64,000 bases of DNA from Pseudonocardia humida (GCF_023898865.1 NZ_JAGSOV010000063.1:55496-119495), one strand, 5' to 3'. Positions 46,805-55,514 are shown, counted from the stretch's first letter. Notes: generated by a model from the letters alone, not told the origin. Program-made: numbers and translations.

Positions 46805-46838
46805 CCACCGCGCACACGCCCCGACATGTGCGCGGTGG
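46805..46838. repeat. 34-bp palindrome, copy 3
   Basis: Third copy, with GCGCACACGCCCCGACATGTGCGC core, again preceded by GGGCACCGCGCGCACCG. It stands alone, without a composite element, after a stretch (46680-46760) containing two degenerate short repeats. Confidence 0.72.
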
Positions 46839-46865
46839 CGACTGGGTGTGCGCGGTGGGCGGCGG

Positions 46866-47156
46866 TCAGCCGAGGCGCTGGACCAGGCGGACGACGACGA
46901 TCGTGATCAGGTACCACAGCAGTGCGGCGACGCCGTAGTTGAGGAGCACCGCGACCTGGGGGCTGTCGGGGACGAAGAGGCCGTCGAGGCCCAGGTCGAG
47001 GTAGTCGGCGGCGCGGGCGACCAGTTGGGTCACCTCGTGGCCGGGGTTCGCCAGCAGGGTCAGCAGGATGTGCAGGACCAGGATGAGGACGAAGGCCAGG
47101 CCGATGAACCGCAGCACGGTGGCCGCGGTGTCCGCCCCGCGACGAGCTACCACCAT
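46866..47156 (-). CDS. Small membrane protein with two transmembrane helices
   Basis: A 96-residue protein with two hydrophobic helices, VLRFIGLAFVLILVLHILLTLL and VAVLLNYGVAALLWYLITIVVV, separated by a polar loop (ANPGHEVTQLVARAADYLDLGLDG). Similar small proteins are found in other actinobacteria as unnamed membrane proteins. No function can be inferred. The 360 bases upstream to the leuA promoter have no recognisable gene. Confidence 0.6.
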   Translation of the reverse strand: MVVARRGADTAATVLRFIGLAFVLILVLHILLTLLANPGHEVTQLVARAADYLDLGLDGLFVPDSPQVAVLLNYGVAALLWYLITIVVVRLVQRLG

Positions 47157-47516
47157 CCGGTCGTTCCTCCCCGTCGGACACCGATCCGCCGACACGCATA
47201 GTGGACCACGGCGCCCCGATCGGCAGCCTGCCGCGCCGGGGGTCGTGGAGTAGGGCGTCCTGCAGCCCTCCTCCTCCCCGCGAGGAGCGCGTTGCGGGAG
47301 ACGCCGAGCTCCCCGCTCGTCAGGAGCTTCCGGGCCAGGTTCGACCGCAGCCTCTCTTCCCCGCCGCAGGCACCGATCCCCGCCTCGACCTGGCCCTGCG
47401 CCCTCGCCGTCCACGCGCGGGAGGCGGGTCGGCTGCGGCGGTCGGGGCGGTCGCCCGAGCGGTGACCCCCGGCCGCGGGTTGCGGCGACGGGGGGCGGAG
47501 GGGTTATGGTCACCCC

Positions 47517-47555
47517 GTGGCGCGCCTGCTCCTTCGTCGCCGCGGCGGGGTCTGA
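47517..47555 (+). CDS. leuL: leuA leader peptide (12 aa, Leu-Leu-Leu)
   Basis: GTG-initiated ORF, MARLLLRRRGGV, with three consecutive Leu codons (CTG CTC CTT). TATGGT ends 6 bases before the GTG, so translation probably starts at the very first base of the mRNA. A hairpin follows (arms 47558-47564 and 47590-47596, GACCGGC and complement). This is the layout of a leucine attenuator, known for leuA in other actinomycetes. Leader ORF and Leu codons are seen; attenuation is inference. Confidence 0.72.
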   Translation: MARLLLRRRGGV

Positions 47556-47631
47556 CCGACCGGCCCTCCGTCGCGGGTCTGAGGCGTGCGCCGGTCACTT
47601 CCGTTGATCGGCACACCCAGGAGCACCCCGC

Positions 47632-49428
47632 ATGACCATGTCACCGGACGCCTACGTCTCGTCCACCACCAGTCGTCTGCGCACGCCCGACCGCGCGGTC
47701 CCCGATACCCAGCCGGTGTGGAACCCGCAGCGCGGCTCCCAGCTGCCGGTGCACCGGTACAAGCCGTTCCACGAGTTCGTCGAGCCGGTATCGCTGCCCG
47801 ACCGCACCTGGCCCGACAAGCGCATCACCACCGCGCCGCTGTGGTGCGCGGTCGACCTGCGCGACGGCAACCAGGCCCTGATCGACCCGATGAGCCCGAC
47901 CCGCAAGCGGCGCATGTTCGACCTGCTGGTGCGGATGGGCTACAAGGAGATCGAGGTCGGGTTCCCGGCGGCCAGCCAGACCGACTTCGACTTCGTCCGC
48001 GAGATCATCGAGAAGGACCTGATCCCGGAGGACGTCACGATCCAGGTGCTGACCCAGGCCCGCACCGAGCTGATCGAGCGCACGTACGAGGCCTGCGAGG
48101 GCGCGCCGCGCGCCATCGTGCACCTGTACAACTCGACGTCGATCCTGCAGCGGCGGGTGGTGTTCCGCTCCGACCGCGCAGGCATCTCCAAGATCGCCAC
48201 CGACGGCGCCGAGGACGTGCTGCGGTTCAGCGAGAAGTACCCGCACACCGACTGGCGCTTCGAGTACTCCCCCGAGTCCTACACCGGCACCGAGCTCCAG
48301 TACGCCGTCGACGTCTGCAACGCCGTCAGCGAGATCTGGCAGCCCACCCCCGAGTCGCCGATGGTCGTCAACCTGCCGGCGACGGTGGAGATGGCCACCC
48401 CGAACGTCTACGCCGACTCCATCGAGTGGATGCACCGCAACCTGGCCCGCCGCGAGGGCATCGTGCTGAGCCTGCACCCGCACAACGACCGCGGCACCGC
48501 CGTGGCCGCGGCCGAGCTGGGCTACCAGGCAGGCGCCGACCGCATCGAGGGCTGCCTGTTCGGCAACGGCGAGCGCACCGGCAACGTCGACCTGGTCACC
48601 CTGGGGATGAACCTGTTCACCCAGGGCATCGACCCGCAGATCGACTTCTCCGACATCGACGAGATCCGGCGCACCGTCGAGTACTGCAACCAGCTGCCCG
48701 TCGGCGAGCGCCACCCGTGGGGCGGCGACCTGGTCTACACCGCGTTCTCCGGCAGCCACCAGGACGCGATCAACAAGGGCTTCGACGCGATGAAGACCGA
48801 CGCCGCCGAGGCCGGCGTCTCCGTCGACGACTTCCGCTGGGAGGTCCCGTACCTGCCGGTCGACCCGAAGGACATCGGGCGCACCTACGAGGCCGTGATC
48901 CGGGTGAACTCGCAGTCCGGCAAGGGCGGCGTCGCCTACATCATGAAGACCGAGCACCAGCTGGACCTGCCGCGGCGGCTGCAGATGGAGTTCAGCCGGG
49001 TCGTGCAGGAGCTGACCGACTCCGAGGGCGGCGAGATCTCGCCCAAGGAGATGCGCGACTCCTTCGAGACCGAGTACCTGGACCGCGTCACCCCGCTGAA
49101 GCTGATCCGCCACCGGCTGACCAGCGACGGCGAGGGCAACGACGAGATCGTGGCCACCGTGCGGGTGGAGAGCGACCTGCACGAGATCACCGGCACCGGC
49201 AACGGCCCGCTCGCCGCGTTCGTCGACGCGCTGGCCGGGATCGGCTTCGACATCCGCGTGCTGGACTACCAGGAGCACGCCATGTCCGCTGGCGACGACG
49301 CCCGGGCCGCGGCCTACGTCGAGTGCGCGGTCGAGGGCACCGTGCTGTGGGGCGTCGGGGTCGACGGCTCGCTCGTCAACGCCTCGCTGAAGGCCGTCGT
49401 CTCGGCGATCAACCGCGCCATGCGCTGA
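47632..49428 (+). CDS. leuA: 2-isopropylmalate synthase LeuA
   Basis: Condenses acetyl-CoA and 2-ketoisovalerate, the first step of leucine synthesis. The 598 residues match the actinobacterial LeuA: APLWCAVDLRDGNQALIDPM (divalent-metal Asp, catalytic Arg), EVGFPAASQTDFDFVRE, LSLHPHNDRGTAVAAAELG, GCLFGNGERTGNVDLVTLGMNL with HPHNDRG and GNGER motifs, then the C-terminal leucine-sensing regulatory domain (about 470-598). The start ATG 47632 follows AGGAG by 8 bases. A strong hairpin ends the gene at 49446-49500. Confidence 0.97.
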   Translation: MTMSPDAYVSSTTSRLRTPDRAVPDTQPVWNPQRGSQLPVHRYKPFHEFVEPVSLPDRTWPDKRITTAPLWCAVDLRDGNQALIDPMSPTRKRRMFDLLVRMGYKEIEVGFPAASQTDFDFVREIIEKDLIPEDVTIQVLTQARTELIERTYEACEGAPRAIVHLYNSTSILQRRVVFRSDRAGISKIATDGAEDVLRFSEKYPHTDWRFEYSPESYTGTELQYAVDVCNAVSEIWQPTPESPMVVNLPATVEMATPNVYADSIEWMHRNLARREGIVLSLHPHNDRGTAVAAAELGYQAGADRIEGCLFGNGERTGNVDLVTLGMNLFTQGIDPQIDFSDIDEIRRTVEYCNQLPVGERHPWGGDLVYTAFSGSHQDAINKGFDAMKTDAAEAGVSVDDFRWEVPYLPVDPKDIGRTYEAVIRVNSQSGKGGVAYIMKTEHQLDLPRRLQMEFSRVVQELTDSEGGEISPKEMRDSFETEYLDRVTPLKLIRHRLTSDGEGNDEIVATVRVESDLHEITGTGNGPLAAFVDALAGIGFDIRVLDYQEHAMSAGDDARAAAYVECAVEGTVLWGVGVDGSLVNASLKAVVSAINRAMR

Positions 49429-49445
49429 CCGCCTCTCCCGCTCGA

Positions 49446-49500
49446 TGTCAGGAAAGCCACCATCAGGACACCAGGCGTCCTGATGGTGGCTTTCCTGACA
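49446..49500. terminator. 24-bp perfect hairpin after leuA
   Basis: Arms TGTCAGGAAAGCCACCATCA.. and complement pair without mismatch over 24 bases around a 7-base loop. It starts 18 bases after the leuA stop and ends 20 bases before the opposing hydrolase stop. Sequence is related to the TCAGGAAGG hairpins at 37441-37535. Confidence 0.8.
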
Positions 49501-49520
49501 CGGGCCGCGCCGCCGACGCC

Positions 49521-50420
49521 TCAGCGCACCGCGCCGAGCACCCACGCCACGTGCTGCAGGACCGCGTCGGGGCGCTCGTAGGGGACCTGGTGGGTCGCGC
49601 CCTCGGCGACGACGACGCGCCCGCGGGGAGCCAACCCGGCCAGCCGCCGGTGGCTCTCGTCGACGTGGTCCAGGTACTTGCGGGGCATCCGCTCCGGGCG
49701 CACGCCGGCCGCGAGGACCGTGACGGGCACGTCGGGGAAGCGGGCGCCCGGGGCGCTCAGGACGGCGTCGACCTCGCTCATGTGGGCGTCCATGCGGGCG
49801 AGCATCCGGGCCATGGCGCGGATCGCCTCCGGGTCGCGGGCGGACCGGGCGGCCTGCTCGCGCATCTCGTCGGTCGCCCCCTCGCCTGCCATCCGGTCGA
49901 CGACCCGGGCGCCGAGCAGGCCCCGCGCCGACCTCCAGGCCAGCACCCGCAACCGGGCGCCGCCGAGGGCCTCCAGCGGGCGCCGCAGGGCTCGCGGGAC
50001 GGGCGGGGGCGAGATCTACGTCGGATCGACGAGAACCAGGCCCGCCACGTCCCCGGGGTGCCGCACCGCGTGCAGCGCGGAGACCAGCCCGCCGTAGGAC
50101 CAGCTCACCACCACGGCGGGACCGGGCAGCGCCAGTGCGCCCAGCAGGTCGTGCAGGTCGTCGGCCATCTCGGTGATCGTCCGCCGCGGCGGCCCCTGCG
50201 AGCAGCCGACGCCGGCCCGGTCGTAGGAGACGACCGTCGCCATCGCGGGCAGGCCGTCCTCGACGGCGCGGCCCCACGCGTCGCCGGTGCCCTGCCCGGT
50301 GCCCGCGGCCTCCAGGACCACGGTGGGGCCGCTCCCCCGGATCCGCGCGCAGACCGTGCGCCCGCCGACGTCGATCAGCCGCGGCGCGCCGTCGAACCGG
50401 GCCGCCCAGGTCGCCGTCAT
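49521..50420 (-). pseudogene. Alpha/beta hydrolase interrupted by an in-frame TAG
   Basis: One frame codes for the two halves of an alpha/beta hydrolase of about 290 residues. The first half (ATG 50420, GAGGAAGC site) has GPTVVLEAAGTGQG, YDRAGVGCSQGPP and the nucleophile elbow SWSYGGLVSALHAV; it stops at TAG after LVLVDPT (50016-50018). The second half continues in the same frame with ALRRPLEALGGARLRVLAWRSARG and the late His in GATHQVPYERPD. Nucleophile and His thus lie on opposite sides of the stop. A single point mutation or sequencing error would account for it. A truncated first-half product would lack the His and be inactive. Confidence 0.75.
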
Positions 50421-50434
50421 CGCTTCCTCCCCCG

Positions 50435-50668
50435 TCAGCCGCCGCCGGGCAGCAGGCGCCGCCCGCCGTACTTCTTGTGGACGGCCTGCTTGGAGACGCC
50501 GAGCGCGGCCGCGATGTGGATCCACATCACGCCGCGCACCCGCGCGCGCCGCACCGCCACCGCCTCCAGCCGGTCGAGCCGGCGGCGCAGTTCGGCCAGG
50601 GCGCGCAGGGCCTCCAGCGGACCACCGTCGTCGGCCCGGGCCGCGAGGGCCACCAGGGTCTCGTCCAC
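50435..50668 (-). CDS. Small HTH regulator (HSP18-regulator-like), leaderless
   Basis: A 77-residue protein: an N-terminal helix region LAELRRRLDRLEAVAVRRARVRG and a C-terminal HTH MWIHIAAALGVSKQAVHKKYGG, the pattern of small actinobacterial regulators next to Hsp18/Clp genes. The GTG at 50668 lies 7 bases after TAGGTT (50676-50681), a leaderless start; TTG 50677 is an alternative. The promoter itself lies inside an 18-bp palindrome (50672-50689), so the gene is very probably autorepressed. The next gene downstream is the broken hydrolase, 14 bases away; what else it controls is unknown. Confidence 0.72.
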   Translation of the reverse strand: MDETLVALAARADDGGPLEALRALAELRRRLDRLEAVAVRRARVRGVMWIHIAAALGVSKQAVHKKYGGRRLLPGGG

Positions 50669-50671
50669 ACC

Positions 50672-50689
50672 GGTCAACCTAAGTTGACC
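50672..50689. promoter_or_regulatory. Operator palindrome over the promoter of the small HTH gene
   Basis: GGTCAAC-CTAA-GTTGACC, perfect 7-bp arms, covers the TAGGTT -10 box of the gene at 50435-50668. Binding here would block transcription outright. Confidence 0.65.
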
Positions 50690-50696
50690 AGCCCTC

Positions 50697-50757
50697 GTCG
50701 AGAACGAACTCGTCGTCGGTTGGACCGGTCCAAGACGACGACGAGTTCGTTCTCGAC
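50697..50757. terminator. 22-bp perfect hairpin (GTCGAGAACGAAC family)
   Basis: GTCGAGAACGAACTCGTCGT.. pairs perfectly over 22 bases with 50736-50757 around a 17-base loop. It sits 2 bases past the stop of the 50760-51410 gene on the minus strand. The stem shares GTCGAGAACGAAC with 26514-26578 and half of it recurs at 55716-55734 in the SDR remnant. Confidence 0.75.
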
Positions 50758-50759
50758 GG

Positions 50760-51410
50760 TCAGGGCTGGGCGGCGGAGCGGCGGCCTTCGGCGAAGAACG
50801 CGGTGAGGGTGTCGACGTCGGGGAAGTCCTCGGCGGGGCGGAGGGCACCGAAGGGGGCGTTCCAGAACTCGCCCTCCCGCGGGGTCCACGGGCCGACGTA
50901 GGCGTAGGGCCGGGGCTCGCCCGCGTCGCCCGCGGAGGCGCCGTAGTTGACCTCGTCCACGGCGATCGCCAGGTCGAAGTGCTCGGGCCACAGCACCGGC
51001 TCCGCGTCGCCGCCGACATCAGCGGCGAACGCGCGCAGGGCCGCGTCGCCGAGCGCGAACCAGCCCGTCACCAGCGCGACCGCGGCCGGGTCGAGGTCGA
51101 TCGGCTCGTCGGGGTCGATGCCGGTCGTGTCGGAGTAGACGTCCTGCGGGGCGCCGACGTCGACACCGGCGGCCGTGGCGACCTCGCGGTAGGTGCCGGC
51201 GAGCGGGACGCGCCCGGCCGGGCCGACCAGGTCGGTGCCCTCGACCCGCAGGTCGGTCGTCACCCCGCCGAAGCCGCCCGGGGTCACCCGCAGCCGGATC
51301 CTGCCGCTGGCCCGGTGCTGCGGGCCGGCCAGCACCAGCTCGGCGATCCCGTGCAGGGACCGCCTGGTCCGCCCGAGCGTGTCGTCGTTCACGGTGTTCC
51401 TCCCGCTCAT
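50760..51410 (-). CDS. Protein of unknown function coupled to the first TPR-CHAT gene
   Basis: A 216-residue protein without signal or membrane segments. The first half is beta-rich (SLHGIAELVLAGPQHRASGRIRLRVTPGGFGG, TDLRVEGTDLVGPAGRVPLAG), the second acidic and Trp/Phe-rich (LWPEHFDLAIAVDEVNYGASAGD, YVGPWTPREGEFWNAPFGALRP). WPEHFDLA, EVNYGAS and YVGPW segments suggest a conserved enzyme or binding module not known to me. ATG 51410 overlaps the CHAT stop by 4 bases, so it is translated with that protein and probably belongs to the same system. Confidence 0.7.
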   Translation of the reverse strand: MSGRNTVNDDTLGRTRRSLHGIAELVLAGPQHRASGRIRLRVTPGGFGGVTTDLRVEGTDLVGPAGRVPLAGTYREVATAAGVDVGAPQDVYSDTTGIDPDEPIDLDPAAVALVTGWFALGDAALRAFAADVGGDAEPVLWPEHFDLAIAVDEVNYGASAGDAGEPRPYAYVGPWTPREGEFWNAPFGALRPAEDFPDVDTLTAFFAEGRRSAAQP

Positions 51411-54049
51411 CCGCCACCGAAGGCGGTCGTGACGCACCAACTGACGAACTGGCGCGGGTCCTCCCGGTCCAGGCCGGCCCGGCCGGCGTGCACCGCGTCG
51501 GCCATCGGGGCCCCGGCGCGCAGCGCCCGGTGGATCGCCACGGTCAGCGCCACCGACTCCAGGTCGCCGACCGGTGCGCTGTTCGCGGCGACGGCGGTCG
51601 AGCCGCGGGCCATCAGCGCCCCGACGAAGCCGATCACCTCGTTGCCGTCGTAGGCGAACCCGTTGGCCGAGTCGCACGCGGCCAGCACCACCCGGCGCGG
51701 GGCGGCGCCGAGCTGGTCGAGCGCGTGCAGGGTCAGGTCGCCGCCGCAGAGGCGCAGGGCGGAGAAGGTCGGGTTGTCCACCCGCAGCAGGCCGTGGCAG
51801 CCGAGGTGGGCGAGGTCGGCGCCGGCCAGCGCGGCGATCACCGCGGGCACCGTGGACCGCGGCGGGGCCAGCACCGCGGCGTCCGGGTGCAGCGCCGCGA
51901 GCTCGCCGACCTCCTGCTGGGCGCCGTCGAGGTCGGGGCCGGCGACCAGCACCGTGCGCCCGGTCGGCGCGGCGGCGCCCGGGGCGGGCAGCGAGCGCAC
52001 CCACGACGACACCGACGGGGCCACCGCCACCGGCGCCGGGTGCAGCGCCGACCACGGCACCGCCAGGGTGGTCGGGTCGGGCACCACGACGAGCGGGGTG
52101 CCCGGGTCCAGGCCGAGCGGGTCGAGCAGGGCCCGGCGCAGGGCGTCCACCGCGTGCTCCGCGCTGGCCCTGGCCGTGGCCAGCGAGCGGGGCGGGCCCG
52201 GCCGGGTGGACCGGCGCAGCGCGAACAGCAGCGCGTCGGACTCGGTGGCCACGTCCTCGACCGCCCCCAGCGGGACGAGCCGGGTGCGGGTCGCGGTGAC
52301 CAGCACCGCGAACAGCCGCCCGTCGGCGGCCCCGAACGCGGCCAGCACGCGGTCGCCGAGCGCGGCCCTGGCCTGCGCGACGGGCACCGGCCGTCCCGCC
52401 GGGTCGGTCGGCGAGGGGTGCTTCCAGGCGGTGCGCCGCACCTCGGTCTCCAGCGCGGCCAGCCGGACCCGCAGCTCGCGGGGCTCCCCGCGACCGGCCG
52501 ACCGGACGGCGTCCAGCTCGGCCTGCGCGGCGTGCAGCGCGGCCAGCCCGGCCGCCACCTCGGGCCGCGGGGCGGGCGCCACGACCAGCTGGGCGGCGGC
52601 GCGGGTGCGCTCCAGCCAGGCCAGGACGTCGACCGGGCGGGCCGTGCGCAGCAGCGCGCGCAGCACGACGCGCCCCAGCTCGGCGCCGTGCCCGGAGGCC
52701 AGCGCGCGCAGCTCGGCCGACCCGAGCGCGGCCCGGTGCCGGGACAGGTCGGCCAGCCCGGCCCGGCCGTGCCTGCGCACGCCGGCCGGGTCGTCGCGGG
52801 CCTGCGCGGCCAGCGCCGCGGCCAGCCGCCCGCGCAGCCGGACCAGCACCGTGCCGCCGCGGCCCCTGGCCAGCGCCTGCGCGGCGGCCAGGTGCTCGTG
52901 GGCGGTGCGGGTGCGGCGCAGGGCCAGCGCGGCCCGCCCGGCGACCAGGTGCGCGTCGACGGCCGCGGTCGGCTGCCCCAGCCGCTGCAGGGTGCGGGCG
53001 GCCCGCCGGGCGGTGGCCAGCTCGGCCGGGCCGACGGCGTCGAGCCGCAGGGCGGCGGCCACCGCGACGGTCTGCGCGCGGGCGCGGGGGCCCGGCCTGC
53101 GCTGCTCGTGCAGCGCCGCCGCGGCCAGACCGGCCTGCTCCAGCGCCTCCGCCGCCGCCCCGGCCAGCAGGTCGACCTGGGCCAGCCGCAGCCGCGCGTC
53201 GGCGGCCATCAGCGCCACGTCGGGGGCGGTGAACTCGCGGACCGCGCGCACCGCCAGCCGGCGCGCCTCCGGGATGAGCCGCAGGTCGACCAGCGCGTCG
53301 AGCTGCTCCATCAGCAGCTCACCGGTCGGCAGGCCGGCGCCGAGGAAGCGCCGTTCGGCCTCCTCGAACCGCTCCAGGCTCTCCGCGGGCCGCCCGGCCT
53401 GGGCCAGCACCCAGGCCCGCGTCGAGCAGAACGCCGCCCCGAGCGCGTCCAGGCCGGTGGCCAGCTCGTCTGCCTCGTCCAGGCGCGCCAGCGCCTCGGC
53501 CGGGCGGCCGCGCCCGGCCTCGATCATGGCCAGGTTGTTGGCCGCCTTGGCCCGCAGGTCGGTCGAGGCGGTGCGGTCGGCGAGCACGCGCCGGCACAGC
53601 ACGGCGGCCGCGTCCAGCCTGCCGGTGTTGAAGAACAGCCCGGCCTGCGCCAGCCCGGCCTCGGCCGGGGGCTCACCGCCCGCCGCCTCCAGCGCGGCGT
53701 CGAGGTCGCGGCGGGCCGCGGCGTGGCTGCCCCGCTCCATGTTGACCGCGGCGCGGGTGATGAGCACCTCGGAGAGCCGCTCGTCGGCGCGGTGGCTGCG
53801 GGCGATCCGGGCCGCCTCGTCGAGCAGCGACTTCGCCGCGCTGTTGGCCAGCCGGGCGTGCTCGAACCACGCCTGCGCCCGCAGCGCCGCGACCAGCGCC
53901 TCCGCGCCCCGGCCGCCGTCGTCGAGCCCCGCGCGCGCCAGTGCGACCATCGCCGCGGCGTCCGCACCGCTGGACATGGGGTCGGCGACCACCCGGCGGT
54001 ACAGCTCCAGCGCCGGTATCAGGAGGTCGGTTGCGGACTCGGTCTCCAT
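51407..54049 (-). CDS. TPR-CHAT protein 1 (caspase-like putative protease)
   Basis: An 880-residue cytoplasmic protein: N-terminal two thirds of Ala/Leu-rich helical repeats of TPR type (about 20-520; for example LRAKAANNLAMIEAGRGRPAEALARLDEA) and a C-terminal CHAT domain (about 640-880). The catalytic pair is visible: His752 in HLGCHGLLRVDNPTFSALRL and Cys792 in VVLAACDSANG, 40 residues apart. CHAT domains are caspase/separase-type peptidases, often in bacterial defence or programmed death (for example TPR-CHAT of type III-E CRISPR). Divergent from an S8 protease 55 bases away. ATG 54049 is chosen by alignment with the paralog at 60029 (ESATDLLI against ESGGDLLI); target unknown. Confidence 0.87.
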   Translation of the reverse strand: METESATDLLIPALELYRRVVADPMSSGADAAAMVALARAGLDDGGRGAEALVAALRAQAWFEHARLANSAAKSLLDEAARIARSHRADERLSEVLITRAAVNMERGSHAAARRDLDAALEAAGGEPPAEAGLAQAGLFFNTGRLDAAAVLCRRVLADRTASTDLRAKAANNLAMIEAGRGRPAEALARLDEADELATGLDALGAAFCSTRAWVLAQAGRPAESLERFEEAERRFLGAGLPTGELLMEQLDALVDLRLIPEARRLAVRAVREFTAPDVALMAADARLRLAQVDLLAGAAAEALEQAGLAAAALHEQRRPGPRARAQTVAVAAALRLDAVGPAELATARRAARTLQRLGQPTAAVDAHLVAGRAALALRRTRTAHEHLAAAQALARGRGGTVLVRLRGRLAAALAAQARDDPAGVRRHGRAGLADLSRHRAALGSAELRALASGHGAELGRVVLRALLRTARPVDVLAWLERTRAAAQLVVAPAPRPEVAAGLAALHAAQAELDAVRSAGRGEPRELRVRLAALETEVRRTAWKHPSPTDPAGRPVPVAQARAALGDRVLAAFGAADGRLFAVLVTATRTRLVPLGAVEDVATESDALLFALRRSTRPGPPRSLATARASAEHAVDALRRALLDPLGLDPGTPLVVVPDPTTLAVPWSALHPAPVAVAPSVSSWVRSLPAPGAAAPTGRTVLVAGPDLDGAQQEVGELAALHPDAAVLAPPRSTVPAVIAALAGADLAHLGCHGLLRVDNPTFSALRLCGGDLTLHALDQLGAAPRRVVLAACDSANGFAYDGNEVIGFVGALMARGSTAVAANSAPVGDLESVALTVAIHRALRAGAPMADAVHAGRAGLDREDPRQFVSWCVTTAFGGG

Positions 54050-54104
54050 GGATGCGCCCGCTCCTCGGCGCACACAGACTCCCCCGACGAGCAAGGAGTT
54101 CCCC

Positions 54105-55499
54105 GTGCAGAGTGGATCCAACGGTGAGCGGTTCGGACCCTACAGCGAGCGCCACACCGGCATGTGCGCGCCGGTGCCCCCGGCCGAGGTCGAGGCCGTC
54201 ATGGCCGGCGTCCGCCACCTCGCCAGCGGCGACAAGCCCTACTTCCGGGGGCTGGTCGGCCTGCTGCAGGACCGCCGCCTCGACGGGATGACGCAGGTCG
54301 ACCTCTGCGACCCCGGCGACGACGACCCCAACTTCGGCGTGCTCGTCATGCGCGGCGAGCTGGTCACCCGCACCGAGGCCGTCGACGAGCGCTTCCGGGA
54401 GCTGATCGCCGGGCACGGCCCGCTCGAGACGAAGGTGCCCGCGGAGTTCGAGGGGCGGATCACCCGCTTCACCCTCGACGTCCCGATGGCCGGCATGGTC
54501 GAGCTGGTCCGCCAGCTGCGCCGGGCCGGGTACCCGGCCTCGGCCAACCACGTGACCCCGCTCAACCCGTGGGTCAAGGGCGACGGCGGCCCGGAGAACA
54601 CCACCAGCAGGCCCGCCCCGTTCACCCGCACCAGCGAGCGCGCCGTCACCGTGGCCGTCGTCGACACCGGCATCGCCCGCCCCGACCGCACCGCCAAGGA
54701 CCGGCTGCTCGACGTCGAGCGGATCGAGGAGGGCCAGCCCGTCCCCGGCAACATCGACGAGCTGCAGCGCCCCGGGGAGGACGTGCTCGGCTTCGGCGCC
54801 GCGCACGGCACGTTCGTCGCCGGGGTGCTCGCCCAGGCCTCCCGCCGCGACCGCGGCGAGCAGTACGACGCCCGCATCCAGGCCTACCGCGCCCTCGACG
54901 TCGACGGCATCGGCAGCGAGATCACCCTGGGCGCCGCCATGATCCGGGCCGTGCGCGACGGCGCCCGCGTGGTCAACCTGTCGGTCGGCTCGCAGACCCT
55001 CGACGACGTGCCGCCGGTGGCGCTGCAGGTCGCCCTGGAGATCATCGACGACCACGTGTCCGAGCACGGGCGCGGCGACGAGGTCGCCATCGTCGCGGCC
55101 GCGGGCAACTACGGCGACCGCCGACCCTGCTGGCCCGCCGCGTTCAAGCGGGTGGTCTCGGTGGGCGCGCTGGACGACCGGATGCAGCCCACGGTGTTCT
55201 CCAGCCGCGGCGCCACCGTCGACTGCTCCACCGTCGGGCAGGGCATCGTCTCCACGTTCGTGACCGGCCGCGAGAACCCCGCCGTCGACACCCGCGCCGC
55301 CGACGAGTGGCGCCCCGGCGGCGAGTGGGCGCTCTGGTACGGCACCTCGTTCGCCGCGCCGCAGATCTGCGGGCTGGTGGCGCAGCTGTGCGCGGAGCGC
55401 CCCGAGCTCACCCCGCGCGGAGCGGTCACCGAGATCCTGCGCAACGGCACCCGGGTGCCCGACTTCGGCAAGGCCGTGCGGATCATGCCGGGCGTCTGA
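54105..55499 (+). CDS. Cytoplasmic S8 (subtilisin-like) protease 1
   Basis: A 464-residue subtilase with complete triad: Asp187 (VAVVDTGIA), His234 (FGAAHGTFVAGVLA), Ser415 (WYGTSFAAPQICG), and the oxyanion Asn in VAAAGNYGD. No signal peptide or membrane segment, so it acts inside the cell. The first 180 residues are a separate domain (SERHTGMCAPVPPAEVEAVM, FRGLVGLLQDRRLDGMTQVDL) that could act as prodomain or sensor. GTG 54105 follows AAGGAG by 6 bases. Divergent from TPR-CHAT 1 with 55 bases between starts, as in the second pair. A candidate partner or substrate of the CHAT protease; that link is inference. Confidence 0.88.
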   Translation: MQSGSNGERFGPYSERHTGMCAPVPPAEVEAVMAGVRHLASGDKPYFRGLVGLLQDRRLDGMTQVDLCDPGDDDPNFGVLVMRGELVTRTEAVDERFRELIAGHGPLETKVPAEFEGRITRFTLDVPMAGMVELVRQLRRAGYPASANHVTPLNPWVKGDGGPENTTSRPAPFTRTSERAVTVAVVDTGIARPDRTAKDRLLDVERIEEGQPVPGNIDELQRPGEDVLGFGAAHGTFVAGVLAQASRRDRGEQYDARIQAYRALDVDGIGSEITLGAAMIRAVRDGARVVNLSVGSQTLDDVPPVALQVALEIIDDHVSEHGRGDEVAIVAAAGNYGDRRPCWPAAFKRVVSVGALDDRMQPTVFSSRGATVDCSTVGQGIVSTFVTGRENPAVDTRAADEWRPGGEWALWYGTSFAAPQICGLVAQLCAERPELTPRGAVTEILRNGTRVPDFGKAVRIMPGV

Positions 55500-55514
55500 G
55501 CGGCGGTTCTCCGC

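Noticed and set aside
47157..47510. A protein-coding gene upstream of leuA
   Set aside because: All frames there have Arg/Pro/Ala-rich shadow composition, no ribosome site and no family pattern; only the leuA promoter and leader are supported.
51663..54104. A long plus-strand ORF opposite TPR-CHAT 1 fused to S8 protease 1
   Set aside because: Low-complexity Arg/Ser/Ala composition typical of a shadow frame in high-GC DNA, while the opposite strand codes for clear TPR and CHAT motifs.
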